From NCBI RefSeq assembly GCF_003323735.1, contig NZ_QOIM01000057.1, positions 150,862-214,861 of the forward strand: a stretch of 64,000 nucleotides of DNA. The letters are read 5' to 3'. Positions within the stretch are counted from its first letter, which is position 1, and every line of letters begins with the position of its first letter. This document shows positions 1 through 7,482 of this stretch, piece by piece. Both the position numbers and the translations under genes were made by a program. Origin of the DNA: Streptomyces reniochalinae. GTDB taxonomy: Bacteria > Actinomycetota > Actinomycetes > Streptomycetales > Streptomycetaceae. The notes under the pieces were generated by a model. The model saw only the letters and a program-made list of their open reading frames with translations, did no database searches and was not told the DNA's origin.

Positions 1-959
1 GGCGCGGCGAGCGTGCGCTCGGTGGGCAGGCCCCGCCACACCAGTGTGTTGAGGATGGCGAGCGGCAGTTTGACGGTGTGCCGGTCCGGTCTGCTGGTGT
101 TGAGGAACGTACGGATCGACTGCTGGGGCAGGCGCAGGTCGCCGTCGGTGGGGAGCGGGACGATCTGCTGCGCGGCCAGCTGCGGGGCGAAGAGCGGAGC
201 GAGGGTTTCGTCCCACTGCCACGGGTGGACGGGCATGCACAGGTACTCCTCCGGTGCCAGAGCGCGGGAGCGCAGACACTGGTGGAAGGCGGCGATCGTC
301 TCGCCGCTCAGCTCGCGTGCGTACAGCCGGTGCGCGTCGGCCAGCCGGGGGACGCCCCGGTACGTGGCGAGGCTCCGGTGCACCGCGATCCACGGGAGGG
401 GCCGGGCGGTGCGGGCCTCCGGTGCCCAGCGGCCGGTGTCGTGGGCGGAGAATCCGATCCGTCCCTTGTTGGCGACCAGCCAGGGGTGTCCGGTCATGTG
501 GCCTTCCAGCTCGGCGTAGCCGAGGTCGGCCAGTTCCGGGACGGAGAGTTCGGAGGCCAGCAACCCGGCGTCGGCGGTGAGCGTGGCGGTCAGTTCGCGA
601 AGGTAGTGGCTGGTGGTCTCGCCGGTCAGTCCGAGCAGTTGGCGAGCGCGGGCGACGAACCCCAAGGGGTCTACCTCGGGGTCCAGCGAGGCCGGGTCGA
701 CACTCCAGTGACCGTAGGCGCCCCGGCGGGCACGGAAGCGGACGGTCAGGTCGTCGTCCACCGCGAGGGCATAGCAACCGGGCGGGGCGTCGGTCACGGG
801 TCGCGGCTGGAGGATCTCCTCGTAGGAGAACTCGGCGAGCATCTTGGCCAGGAGCCGTCGGGAGGCACGGCGGAAATGGTCGGGGCCTGCGTCGAGACCC
901 TCGGGGACGGCTAGCGGGGTCACGTCCGGGGAAGAGGGGACAGCGGATTTTCGGGACAC
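1..959 (-). CDS. IucA/IucC-family NIS siderophore synthetase (DesD/IucC-like), 3' end cut by window edge
   Basis: N-terminal ~319 residues of an NRPS-independent siderophore synthetase. Family members use ATP to adenylate a carboxylate (often citrate or a citrate amide) and condense it with an amine or hydroxylamine in the cytoplasm. The family core MPVHPWQWDETLAP lies near residue 243 and LPQQSIRTFLNTSRPD near 275-290, both close to DesD-type proteins. I chose the GTG start at 959 because AAGGAG lies 8 bases upstream (968-973) and the MSRKSAV N-terminus precedes the first conserved helix. It follows the acyltransferase on the same strand after a 249-base gap (960-1208) in which I see no gene and no clear terminator, so co-transcription is likely but not certain. 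The rest of the gene, and any lysine hydroxylase or decarboxylase, lies outside the window. Family certain; substrate unknown. Confidence 0.9.
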   Translation of the reverse strand, partial: MSRKSAVPSSPDVTPLAVPEGLDAGPDHFRRASRRLLAKMLAEFSYEEILQPRPVTDAPPGCYALAVDDDLTVRFRARRGAYGHWSVDPASLDPEVDPLGFVARARQLLGLTGETTSHYLRELTATLTADAGLLASELSVPELADLGYAELEGHMTGHPWLVANKGRIGFSAHDTGRWAPEARTARPLPWIAVHRSLATYRGVPRLADAHRLYARELSGETIAAFHQCLRSRALAPEEYLCMPVHPWQWDETLAPLFAPQLAAQQIVPLPTDGDLRLPQQSIRTFLNTSRPDRHTVKLPLAILNTLVWRGLPTERTLAA

Positions 960-1208
960 GGGAGTTGCTCCTTGGGGGAAGCGAGGACGAGTAGAGCGGA
1001 AACGGACGAGCGCGGGGGGGTGCGGAGACGCCGGGGCGGACGCGGTCCGGTCACGCGCAGATGGCTGCTGACGGACGCGGGAGGCGCCGTGAGGAACTCG
1101 GGCGACCAGCCCCGCTCCCAGAAGACGGACAGCGGCTGCGGAAGGGCTCTGTGGAGGACACACAGCGCCGTCTCCGTGAGCGGGAAGGGGCTTCCCGAGC
1201 CGGCCGCC

Positions 1209-2198
1209 TCAGAGCACGTGACGCAGCGCGCGGTCCCGCACCATCAAAGCGGCGCGCTTGGTGGGGAGCTGCACCTCGTCGCTGTAGCGGAAGCCCGCAC
1301 CGAGGAAGGCCGCGACGGAGGCCACGTTGCGCACGTCGGGTTCGGCGAGCACCCGTGCGCAGCGGGGACGCTGCGCCAGCACGAGGTCGGCCACCGTGCG
1401 CAGCAACACCGTGCCCAGGCCCTTCCCCCGGTGCGCCACGCCCCCGACGAGCAGATGCAGCCCCGTGTCGTGGGGGCGAGTGCGGCAGTGACGGGCGAGC
1501 GGATCGAGATCCGCGCGGTAGAGCTCCCAGTAGCTCATCGGGGTGCCGTCGAGGACGCCCAGACAGGGAACGCTGCGGCCATCGCCCTCCAGCTGGGGGC
1601 GCAGGTGCGCCTCGGTGACATCTTCGGGCCCTGCCAGCTCCCAGAAGGCCGCCACAGCCGGATCGTTCATCCAGGCACAGATCAGGGGCAGATCGCGAGG
1701 GAGCCGGACGGGAACGAGCTGGAACCGTCCTGCCCCGGTGCCGGCCGCGGGCCAACGGGCGGGCGCATCGAGCAGGTCGTCCCCCGACGGGGCACCGGTA
1801 CCGCGCCGCGCCGTCGCGGCGCGTGGCACGATCTGAGCGGGGTCGTGCGTGCCCACGCCATCGTGCGCGTCCACACCGCCGCTTGCGTGCGCGCGGGCGC
1901 GGACGTGCGCCCCCTCGTGGACATGCGCGCCCTCGTCGGCACGTGCGCCGTCGCGGGGGTACGCGCGGCCGAGCGCGAGCTCGCGGTCGTAGGCAGCGCG
2001 CTGGGCAATCAGTTCGGGCCACTCGTGGGGGAGTTCGAGGTCGAGGGTGTCCTCGGCGTCGGGGCCGCTCAGGGAGACCGGGTCCTCGTCGCTGCTGGGA
2101 GAGCCGGTCTCCGCCACGCCGACGGTGTCGGCGCCCGGGTCACCGCCGGCACAGGGGGTGCCGGCGAGAGGTGCGGAGCCCGGCTGGGGGTGCGGCAT
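1209..2198 (-). CDS. GNAT-type siderophore N-acyltransferase (IucB/DesC-like) with long His/Ala/Asp-rich N-terminal extension
   Basis: 329 residues. The C-terminal half (about 165-329) is the acyltransferase domain of siderophore pathways, which transfers an acyl group from acyl-CoA to an N-hydroxylated diamine. Visible features are CAWMNDPAVAAFWELAGP, the acetyl-CoA loop HRGKGLGTVLLRTVAD and the closing NVASVAAFLGAGFRYSDEV. The first ~160 residues are atypical: acidic, low complexity, and His-rich at about 90-130 (EGAHVHEGAHVRARAHAS). I chose the ATG at 2198 because AGAGGAG sits just upstream; longer versions would run into the preceding gene in another frame. It starts 40 bases after the stop of the upstream synthetase, so the two are an operon. 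With a synthetase on each side the order matches iucA-iucB-iucC of aerobactin loci, although the product cannot be named from this. Confidence 0.88.
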   Translation of the reverse strand: MPHPQPGSAPLAGTPCAGGDPGADTVGVAETGSPSSDEDPVSLSGPDAEDTLDLELPHEWPELIAQRAAYDRELALGRAYPRDGARADEGAHVHEGAHVRARAHASGGVDAHDGVGTHDPAQIVPRAATARRGTGAPSGDDLLDAPARWPAAGTGAGRFQLVPVRLPRDLPLICAWMNDPAVAAFWELAGPEDVTEAHLRPQLEGDGRSVPCLGVLDGTPMSYWELYRADLDPLARHCRTRPHDTGLHLLVGGVAHRGKGLGTVLLRTVADLVLAQRPRCARVLAEPDVRNVASVAAFLGAGFRYSDEVQLPTKRAALMVRDRALRHVL

Positions 2199-2238
2199 GG
2201 CAACGTCTCCTCTTCTGCGAGGGCCACAGGCCAAGGGG

Positions 2239-4467
2239 TCACGGGACGAGTGGGTTGTCGAGGGCGACGTACACGGACTGGGAGTCGACAGGGCCGACCA
2301 GCTCGTCGAGACCGTGCAGCCGGGTGAGCAGGTTGGCCTTGCAGCGCAGCACCGGAGTCTCCAGCAGCAGCGCCGGCAGCCCGGAGGCGGGCTCCTCCCG
2401 TGCGGCGTGCTCCAGGAAGCGGCGGAAGGCCGCGAACAGCAACCGCTCGTCGGCCAGCTGCTGGGATCCGAACGCTCCGACGAGGCCGAAGACGTTGTTG
2501 ATGCCCAGGTAGTAGGCGAAGCGTTCGTCGGTGACGTCGTCGGCCACGAACGTGTCGCTGGCCACCCCGAGTTCCGCGCCCGGCAGGCGGCGGGTGAGCG
2601 CGTCGCGGTGGGACGCACGGAAGTAGTAGCCCTGGTTGTCGCGGTAACGTCCGCCTCGCGGCCAGCCGTGCGTGTCCAGCAGGACCAGTGTGTTCTGCTG
2701 GTGCGCCTCCAGGGCGATTCCCGCGTGCGCGTCGAGCCAGAGGACGGGTCGTACGACGACGTCGAGATAGCGCAGGAACCACTCGGTGGCCACCGCGCCC
2801 GGAGACCTGCCGGTGCGCTGCGCGAGCGCGGTCACCAGTGCGCCGAGCCGCGACCGCGGCGGGCCCGGCACTCCGCGAGGACCGGGGACGGGCGCGGTCA
2901 GTCCCGCCAGACAGACGGCGTCCTCGCCCGCTCCGAAGGGGTTGTGCCGGATGACGGTGTCGAAACCGTGCAGCCGTCCCTCACCAGGAACGTCCACCCC
3001 GAGCCAGGCGGGGTCCCGCACGACGTCGAAGCCGGGGTGGGCCGCGCGCCAGGCCGCTCCGATGCCACCGCGGAGAAGCCGGTGCACCTCGATTCCGCGC
3101 AGCAGCTCCTTGCGCAGGTTGTCGCGGCGCGAGTTGGTGATGCGCACCCCGAGCGACAGCTTGAGCATCGCCGGGCTGTCCTGCCGGAAGACGGTACGCA
3201 CGGAGGAGGTGGGATGCCAGTGTCCGCCGCTCTGTCCGAGGTCGTGCAGCAGGCCGGCGTCCAGGAGCGCCCGGACAGCGGCGTCCCGCCGCACCTCACC
3301 GGCCTGCCAGGGGTGCAGCGGCAGCGGAACGCAGTCGCCGGGGAGCCGTTCGGCCAGCTCCCGCCCACCCCCGAGACGCCGCGCGAGGTCAGGGGCGGGG
3401 ACGGGCTTGCCCCGGTCCGTCCAGGCGGAGTCGCAGGAGAGCACGGAGGGGTGGACAGCCATCCAGTGCAGCGGGAAGCTGCCACGCAACTCGGGTGAGT
3501 ACATCCGCTCCTCGGTCTCGGACAGACCTTCGCGGCTCTTGGGGGTGGGGTGCAGAGGGTGTCCGAAGAGGAGGGCCTGTTCGCCGTCGAGGAACGGTCC
3601 GGTTCCGGGCGGCGGTCCGGGATGGGTCCTGCGGTCGGCAAGGAACCGTGCGGTGCGCTGGACGGAGTCGGCCACCCGGCCGACGAGGGCGGCTCCCTCC
3701 AGCACGGGTGCGTCGCCCCTCGCGGAAGTGCTCTCCGGCTCGGGGGCGCGTCCGCGCTCGGGGACGCTTCCCGGCGCAAGGGTGCCGTCCGTTGTGGTGG
3801 GGCCCTGTCGCCCGAGGACGTTCGACTCGACAGAGACGTTTTTGTGCTCTTGTGCGACGTGCGCTCCGTTCCGCCCGTGCGCTTCAGTGCGGCAGGACGC
3901 TTCCCGGTCTCCGGCCCCCGTGACGCCCGTCCCATGAGCCGCCTCTCGTCCCAGAAGGGCGGCGAGGCAGACGGCGTCCAGGGGAGCGGCGTCCTCGGGA
4001 GCGCCGGCGAGGCGCGGAGGGTCGAACCGGTGCAAGCCCGCGGGCGACCAGTGGCGTACCGACACCAGGAGCGCGGTGCCGCTGGCCGGCAGCGGGACGC
4101 GCAGGACACCGTTCCGGGGACGGGCGAGGCCCGTCTCACGCACCCAGCAGCGCAGCAGATTCTCCGCCGCAGCCGCGTCGGCGGCTGCGCCCGGGTCGCG
4201 GCGTTGCAGGGGGTCGGGAGCGGCAGCGGCGGGCGTGACAGGACCGGGCGAGAGAACACCCGGCTGGTCTGTCGGCGGTTGTTGCCCGGGCGGCTCGGAG
4301 AGTTCGCACGAGGTGAGGGGTTCGGAGGGTTGGGCGTCGCTGCGGTGGATCAGGTCCTCGTGGTGGCCGACGCGACGCTCCTGTGGGGGCACCATGGGCT
4401 CGATCAGGCGGGTCGGCCACATACCGGCCACGTCCTGCGGGCCGTCGGCTCCGGAGCGCGCGTTCAC
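2239..4467 (-). CDS. IucA/IucC-family NIS siderophore synthetase (IucA-like), first gene of the operon
   Basis: 742 residues, longer than the usual ~580-620 of the family. Conserved blocks appear in order: ENLLRCWVRETGL near 100, HWMAVHPSVLSC near 335, LPLHPWQAGEVR near 385, MLKLSLGVRITNSRR near 430-445 and HQQNTLVLLDTHGWPRGGRY near 590. The extra length comes from a proline/acid-rich N-terminus (about 1-95) and a hydrophilic insertion around 180-260 whose DNA (about 3780-3900) is less GC-rich than its surroundings. The start is GTG at 4467, preceded by GAGGAG. The 289-base divergent region to the protease gene (4468-4756) must hold the promoter; I looked for a palindromic DmdR/IdeR iron box (TTAGGTTAG type) and found none convincing. 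It should act with the downstream acyltransferase and second synthetase to assemble a citrate- or dicarboxylate-based hydroxamate. Confidence 0.92.
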   Translation of the reverse strand: MNARSGADGPQDVAGMWPTRLIEPMVPPQERRVGHHEDLIHRSDAQPSEPLTSCELSEPPGQQPPTDQPGVLSPGPVTPAAAAPDPLQRRDPGAAADAAAAENLLRCWVRETGLARPRNGVLRVPLPASGTALLVSVRHWSPAGLHRFDPPRLAGAPEDAAPLDAVCLAALLGREAAHGTGVTGAGDREASCRTEAHGRNGAHVAQEHKNVSVESNVLGRQGPTTTDGTLAPGSVPERGRAPEPESTSARGDAPVLEGAALVGRVADSVQRTARFLADRRTHPGPPPGTGPFLDGEQALLFGHPLHPTPKSREGLSETEERMYSPELRGSFPLHWMAVHPSVLSCDSAWTDRGKPVPAPDLARRLGGGRELAERLPGDCVPLPLHPWQAGEVRRDAAVRALLDAGLLHDLGQSGGHWHPTSSVRTVFRQDSPAMLKLSLGVRITNSRRDNLRKELLRGIEVHRLLRGGIGAAWRAAHPGFDVVRDPAWLGVDVPGEGRLHGFDTVIRHNPFGAGEDAVCLAGLTAPVPGPRGVPGPPRSRLGALVTALAQRTGRSPGAVATEWFLRYLDVVVRPVLWLDAHAGIALEAHQQNTLVLLDTHGWPRGGRYRDNQGYYFRASHRDALTRRLPGAELGVASDTFVADDVTDERFAYYLGINNVFGLVGAFGSQQLADERLLFAAFRRFLEHAAREEPASGLPALLLETPVLRCKANLLTRLHGLDELVGPVDSQSVYVALDNPLVP

Positions 4468-4756
4468 GGGATCTCCTCAGCTGGTGTCGACTGGGCGCGC
4501 TGGGCAGCGAGCCACTGTCCCCCTACGGGACAACGAAGCGAACGGCGCCCGATCACGGGCGGGTTGAAGATCTCTTTCCGCATGGGCGCGCGAGGTGAAG
4601 CAGCGCCGGGCGGGTCGGGACGAAACACGCGCCGGGGAACCGCGCACCCTGGTGTGCCCGTCCCGAACAGCACCGGGCATAGTGGGGGCGCCCCACCCGG
4701 CTAGGTTCATGACAAGTCAACAGGCACGACGATCCACTTCAGGGGGAGTTTCAGCC

Positions 4757-5980
4757 ATGCCATCGATAGCCAGGCCCGCACGGCGCCGCCCGGCGCTGGC
4801 CGCGGCAGCGGTCGCCGCTGTGCTGGCGGTCACCGCGACGGCTTGCGGCCCGGAGGAGGACAAGGCGGACGCCAAGCCGAGTGCCACCGCCTCCGAGAAG
4901 AAGCCCAGCAAGGACCTCAAGGAGGACCTCGGGCTCCCGGACGACCTTCCCAAGGACCTGCCGACGTCCCTGGACGACCTGAAGAAGTGGAAGAACGGTG
5001 CCTGGAAGAACTGGGACAGGGACCGCTGGCTGAAGGAGGCCCAGGACTTCTTCAACCCGGTCATCGACGACCTGTGGGACCCGGACCGCATGAAGGACGC
5101 GGACGGAAACGACCGCAAGGTCGACGACTCCGACATCGACGACGGTAAGAGCGGCGGCAAGGACGGCACCGGCGAGGACGAGGGCGTCACCGACCCGACG
5201 CCGGACCCCGTCAAGGCGGCCGCGGTCAAGACGCCCTACACGCGGGACGACCTGCCCGTCGGCAAGGTCTTCATGGACACCCCCAAGGGTGCGATGGTGT
5301 GCTCGGGCGCTGTCGTCGCGGACCCGCAGAACCCGGGCAAGTCCAATCTCGTGGCGACCGCGGGCCACTGCGTCCACGGCGGCGCGGGCAAGGGCTGGTA
5401 CCGCAACGTCGTCTTCGTGCCGGACTACAACCCGGGCGGCCTCGCGAACGAGCAGCTCTCGAGCGCCTCCAAGAGCGACGTCGCACCCAAGGGCATCTGG
5501 TGGGCCAAGCGCGCCCGCACGACCGACCACTGGATCAAGACCGGTGCGGAGCGCGGCGGCAAGGGCGCCCAGCAGGACTTCGCGGTGCTACAGGTCCAGC
5601 CTGAGGACAAGACGGACAGCACCTCGCTCGAGGAGAAGGCGGGCGGCGCGCTCAAGCCGTCCTTCAGCACGCCGCGCGTGAAGTCCCTCAAGAGCCTGAC
5701 GGCCGTGGGCTACCCGGCGGCCCCTCCGTTCGACGGCGCGAAGATGTACCGCTGTGCCGACAAGCCCAGCCGCCTCACCATCGACCCGGCACAGCCGACG
5801 ATGTACCGCATCGGATGCACCATGACGGCCGGCTCGTCCGGTGGCCCCTGGCTGGACTCCTCGGGCACCCGGCTGCTGTCGGTGACGTCGATCGGCCCGA
5901 TCACCGCCGACTGGCTGGCGGGCGCACGTCTCGGCAAGGAAGCCAAGGGCGTCTTCGACACGATCAGCCAGGAAGGCTGA
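4757..5980 (+). CDS. Trypsin-like serine protease lipoprotein (tandem copy 1)
   Basis: 407 residues. It has a lipoprotein signal peptide (RRRPALAAAAVAAVLAVTAT followed by Cys30), so it is probably exported and lipid-anchored on the outer face of the membrane. A charged Asp/Lys-rich region (about 33-165) contains the block KNGAWKNWDRDRW. The C-terminal half is a chymotrypsin-fold domain with a full catalytic triad by motif: His204 in TAGHCVH, Asp274 in QQDFAVLQV and Ser361 in TAGSSGGPW. The ATG at 4757 follows AGGGGGA by nine bases. The next gene is a paralogue of the same length and layout. Substrate unknown. Divergent from the siderophore operon, so the two may share a promoter region. A perfect hairpin terminator follows. 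Confidence 0.9.
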   Translation: MPSIARPARRRPALAAAAVAAVLAVTATACGPEEDKADAKPSATASEKKPSKDLKEDLGLPDDLPKDLPTSLDDLKKWKNGAWKNWDRDRWLKEAQDFFNPVIDDLWDPDRMKDADGNDRKVDDSDIDDGKSGGKDGTGEDEGVTDPTPDPVKAAAVKTPYTRDDLPVGKVFMDTPKGAMVCSGAVVADPQNPGKSNLVATAGHCVHGGAGKGWYRNVVFVPDYNPGGLANEQLSSASKSDVAPKGIWWAKRARTTDHWIKTGAERGGKGAQQDFAVLQVQPEDKTDSTSLEEKAGGALKPSFSTPRVKSLKSLTAVGYPAAPPFDGAKMYRCADKPSRLTIDPAQPTMYRIGCTMTAGSSGGPWLDSSGTRLLSVTSIGPITADWLAGARLGKEAKGVFDTISQEG

Positions 5981-5983
5981 CGG

Positions 5984-6022
5984 ACGGGTGTGGGCCGGTG
6001 CACCGCACCGGCCCACACCCGT
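5984..6022 (+). terminator. Strong hairpin terminator after protease copy 1
   Basis: Perfect 18-bp inverted repeat (5984-6001 with 6005-6022) separated by a 3-base loop, starting four bases after the stop codon of the first protease. No long T-run follows, as is normal in Streptomyces. It implies that the second protease has its own promoter in the ~105 bases before its start. Confidence 0.85.
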
Positions 6023-6127
6023 GGGAAAACCGACGCGGAGTACGCGGACTCCACGCGATCTGCGGACTCGACGGGTTCCGCGCACCTCGCGCACTCCTCG
6101 CACGACTCTCAGGGGGACCTCGAAAAC

Positions 6128-7339
6128 ATGTCACGCATACGCAGAACAGGGACCGGGCGTCCGGTCCTGGCCGCCGCGGCGCTCGCCGCGACACTGGCTC
6201 TGACCGCCACGGCCTGCGGCTCGGGCGACGACTCCGGCAAGAAGACGGACGCCAAGCCCGCCGCCTCCGACTCGGCACAGGACGCGGACGGTTCCGGCGG
6301 CGGGAAGGAGAAGATCGGCATCCCCGACAAGCTGCCGAAGGACCTTCCCACCTCGCTCAAGGACCTCGACTCGTGGCGCGGCGGGGCCTGGAAGAACTGG
6401 GACAAGGACCAGTGGGTGCGTGGCGCCAAGGACTTCATCAACCCCTACCTCAAGGGGCACTGGGACCTGGGCCGGATGAAGAAGGCCGACGACAACGAGA
6501 AGAAGGTCCCCGAGAACATCGAGAGCACGTCCGGTGCCGCCGACACCGCGGAGCCGCGTCCGGTCAAGGCGGAGGCCGTCAAGACTCCGTACACCCGTAA
6601 CGCCGCTCCCGCGGGCAAGATCTTCATGGACACCCCGGAGGGGCCGATGGTCTGCTCCGGCACGGTCGTGAAGGACCCGCGCCACCCGGGCAAGTCCAAC
6701 CTCGTGGCGACCGCGGGCCACTGCGTCCACTCGGGCCGCAGCGGTGGCTGGCTGCGCAACATCACCTTCATTCCGGCCTTCAACGACCGGGGGCTGGACA
6801 TGCCGTCGGTCAACAACGCCCCGCCGCAGGAGGTGGCGCCGTACGGCGAGTGGTGGGTCAAGTGGGCGCAGACCACCAACTACTGGATCCAGAAGGGCGC
6901 CAAGTCCGGTGGCGGCGGCTCCCAGCAGGACTTCGCCGTGCTGAGCGTCCAGCCGGTGAACAAGAGCGGCAAGTCGCTGGAGGAGACCGTCGGCAACGCC
7001 GTGAAGGCCAACTTCGACGCGCCCTCGCCCTCCCGCATCCGGGGTGTCAGCAACTACGGCTACCCGGCCGCACCGCCGTTCGACGGCGCGAAGATGTACT
7101 CCTGCACGGACAAGCCGGGCGCGCTGACGATCGACCCGTCCGAGCCCGCGCTGTACCGCATCGGCTGCACCATGACGGGCGGTTCCTCGGGCGGCGCCTG
7201 GCTGGTCAAGGGGGCGGGGGGCAAACCCGAGCTGATCTCGGTCAACTCCATCGGCCCGCACCCGGCCACCTGGCTCGCAGGTCCACGCCTGGGCAAGACG
7301 GCCGAGGCCGTCTTCGACGCGGCAAGCCAGAAGGGCTGA
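6128..7339 (+). CDS. Trypsin-like serine protease lipoprotein (tandem copy 2)
   Basis: 403 residues, a clear paralogue of the preceding gene along its whole length. Lipoprotein signal ends at Cys30 (LAATLALTATACG). The charged linker again holds the LPTSLKDLDSWRGGAWKNWD block. The protease triad by motif is His198 (TAGHCVH), Asp268 (QQDFAVLSV) and Ser354 (TGGSSGGAW). The last motif has Ala where the first copy has Pro after the Gly pair. The ATG at 6128 is preceded by AGGGGGA with ten bases spacing. The two copies are separated by a terminator, so they may be expressed under different conditions. Probably a cell-surface protease; target unknown. Confidence 0.9.
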   Translation: MSRIRRTGTGRPVLAAAALAATLALTATACGSGDDSGKKTDAKPAASDSAQDADGSGGGKEKIGIPDKLPKDLPTSLKDLDSWRGGAWKNWDKDQWVRGAKDFINPYLKGHWDLGRMKKADDNEKKVPENIESTSGAADTAEPRPVKAEAVKTPYTRNAAPAGKIFMDTPEGPMVCSGTVVKDPRHPGKSNLVATAGHCVHSGRSGGWLRNITFIPAFNDRGLDMPSVNNAPPQEVAPYGEWWVKWAQTTNYWIQKGAKSGGGGSQQDFAVLSVQPVNKSGKSLEETVGNAVKANFDAPSPSRIRGVSNYGYPAAPPFDGAKMYSCTDKPGALTIDPSEPALYRIGCTMTGGSSGGAWLVKGAGGKPELISVNSIGPHPATWLAGPRLGKTAEAVFDAASQKG

Positions 7340-7358
7340 GCGGCACCCCGCACACGCA

Positions 7359-7405
7359 CACATGAGGCTGCCCCCTCCCGCGGCGGGAGGGGGCAGCCTC
7401 ATGTG
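7359..7405. terminator. Bidirectional hairpin between protease copy 2 and hflX
   Basis: Near-perfect palindrome: 7359-7381 pairs with 7383-7405 (23 bp; the real loop would be a few bases at the centre, CGCGGCG). It lies between two convergent genes, 20 bases past the protease stop and about 80 bases past the hflX stop on the other strand, so it can end transcription from both sides. Confidence 0.85.
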
Positions 7406-7482
7406 CTTGTCAGTTCCGCACCGTCCGTCCCGCCCGCCGTGGCGAGCGGGTCAGGAGCCGGAAGCCGCGAGCTGCCGCCGGA

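Noticed and set aside
1051..2022. Arg-rich minus-strand frame overlapping the siderophore acyltransferase
   Set aside because: Different frame from the acyltransferase domain, composition typical of a GC-rich shadow, and no motif.
4468..4756. Search for an iron box (DmdR/IdeR) between the siderophore operon and the protease gene
   Set aside because: Only a weak half-site (GGCTAGGTTCATGA near 4700) is present and it is not palindromic, so I did not call a regulator site.
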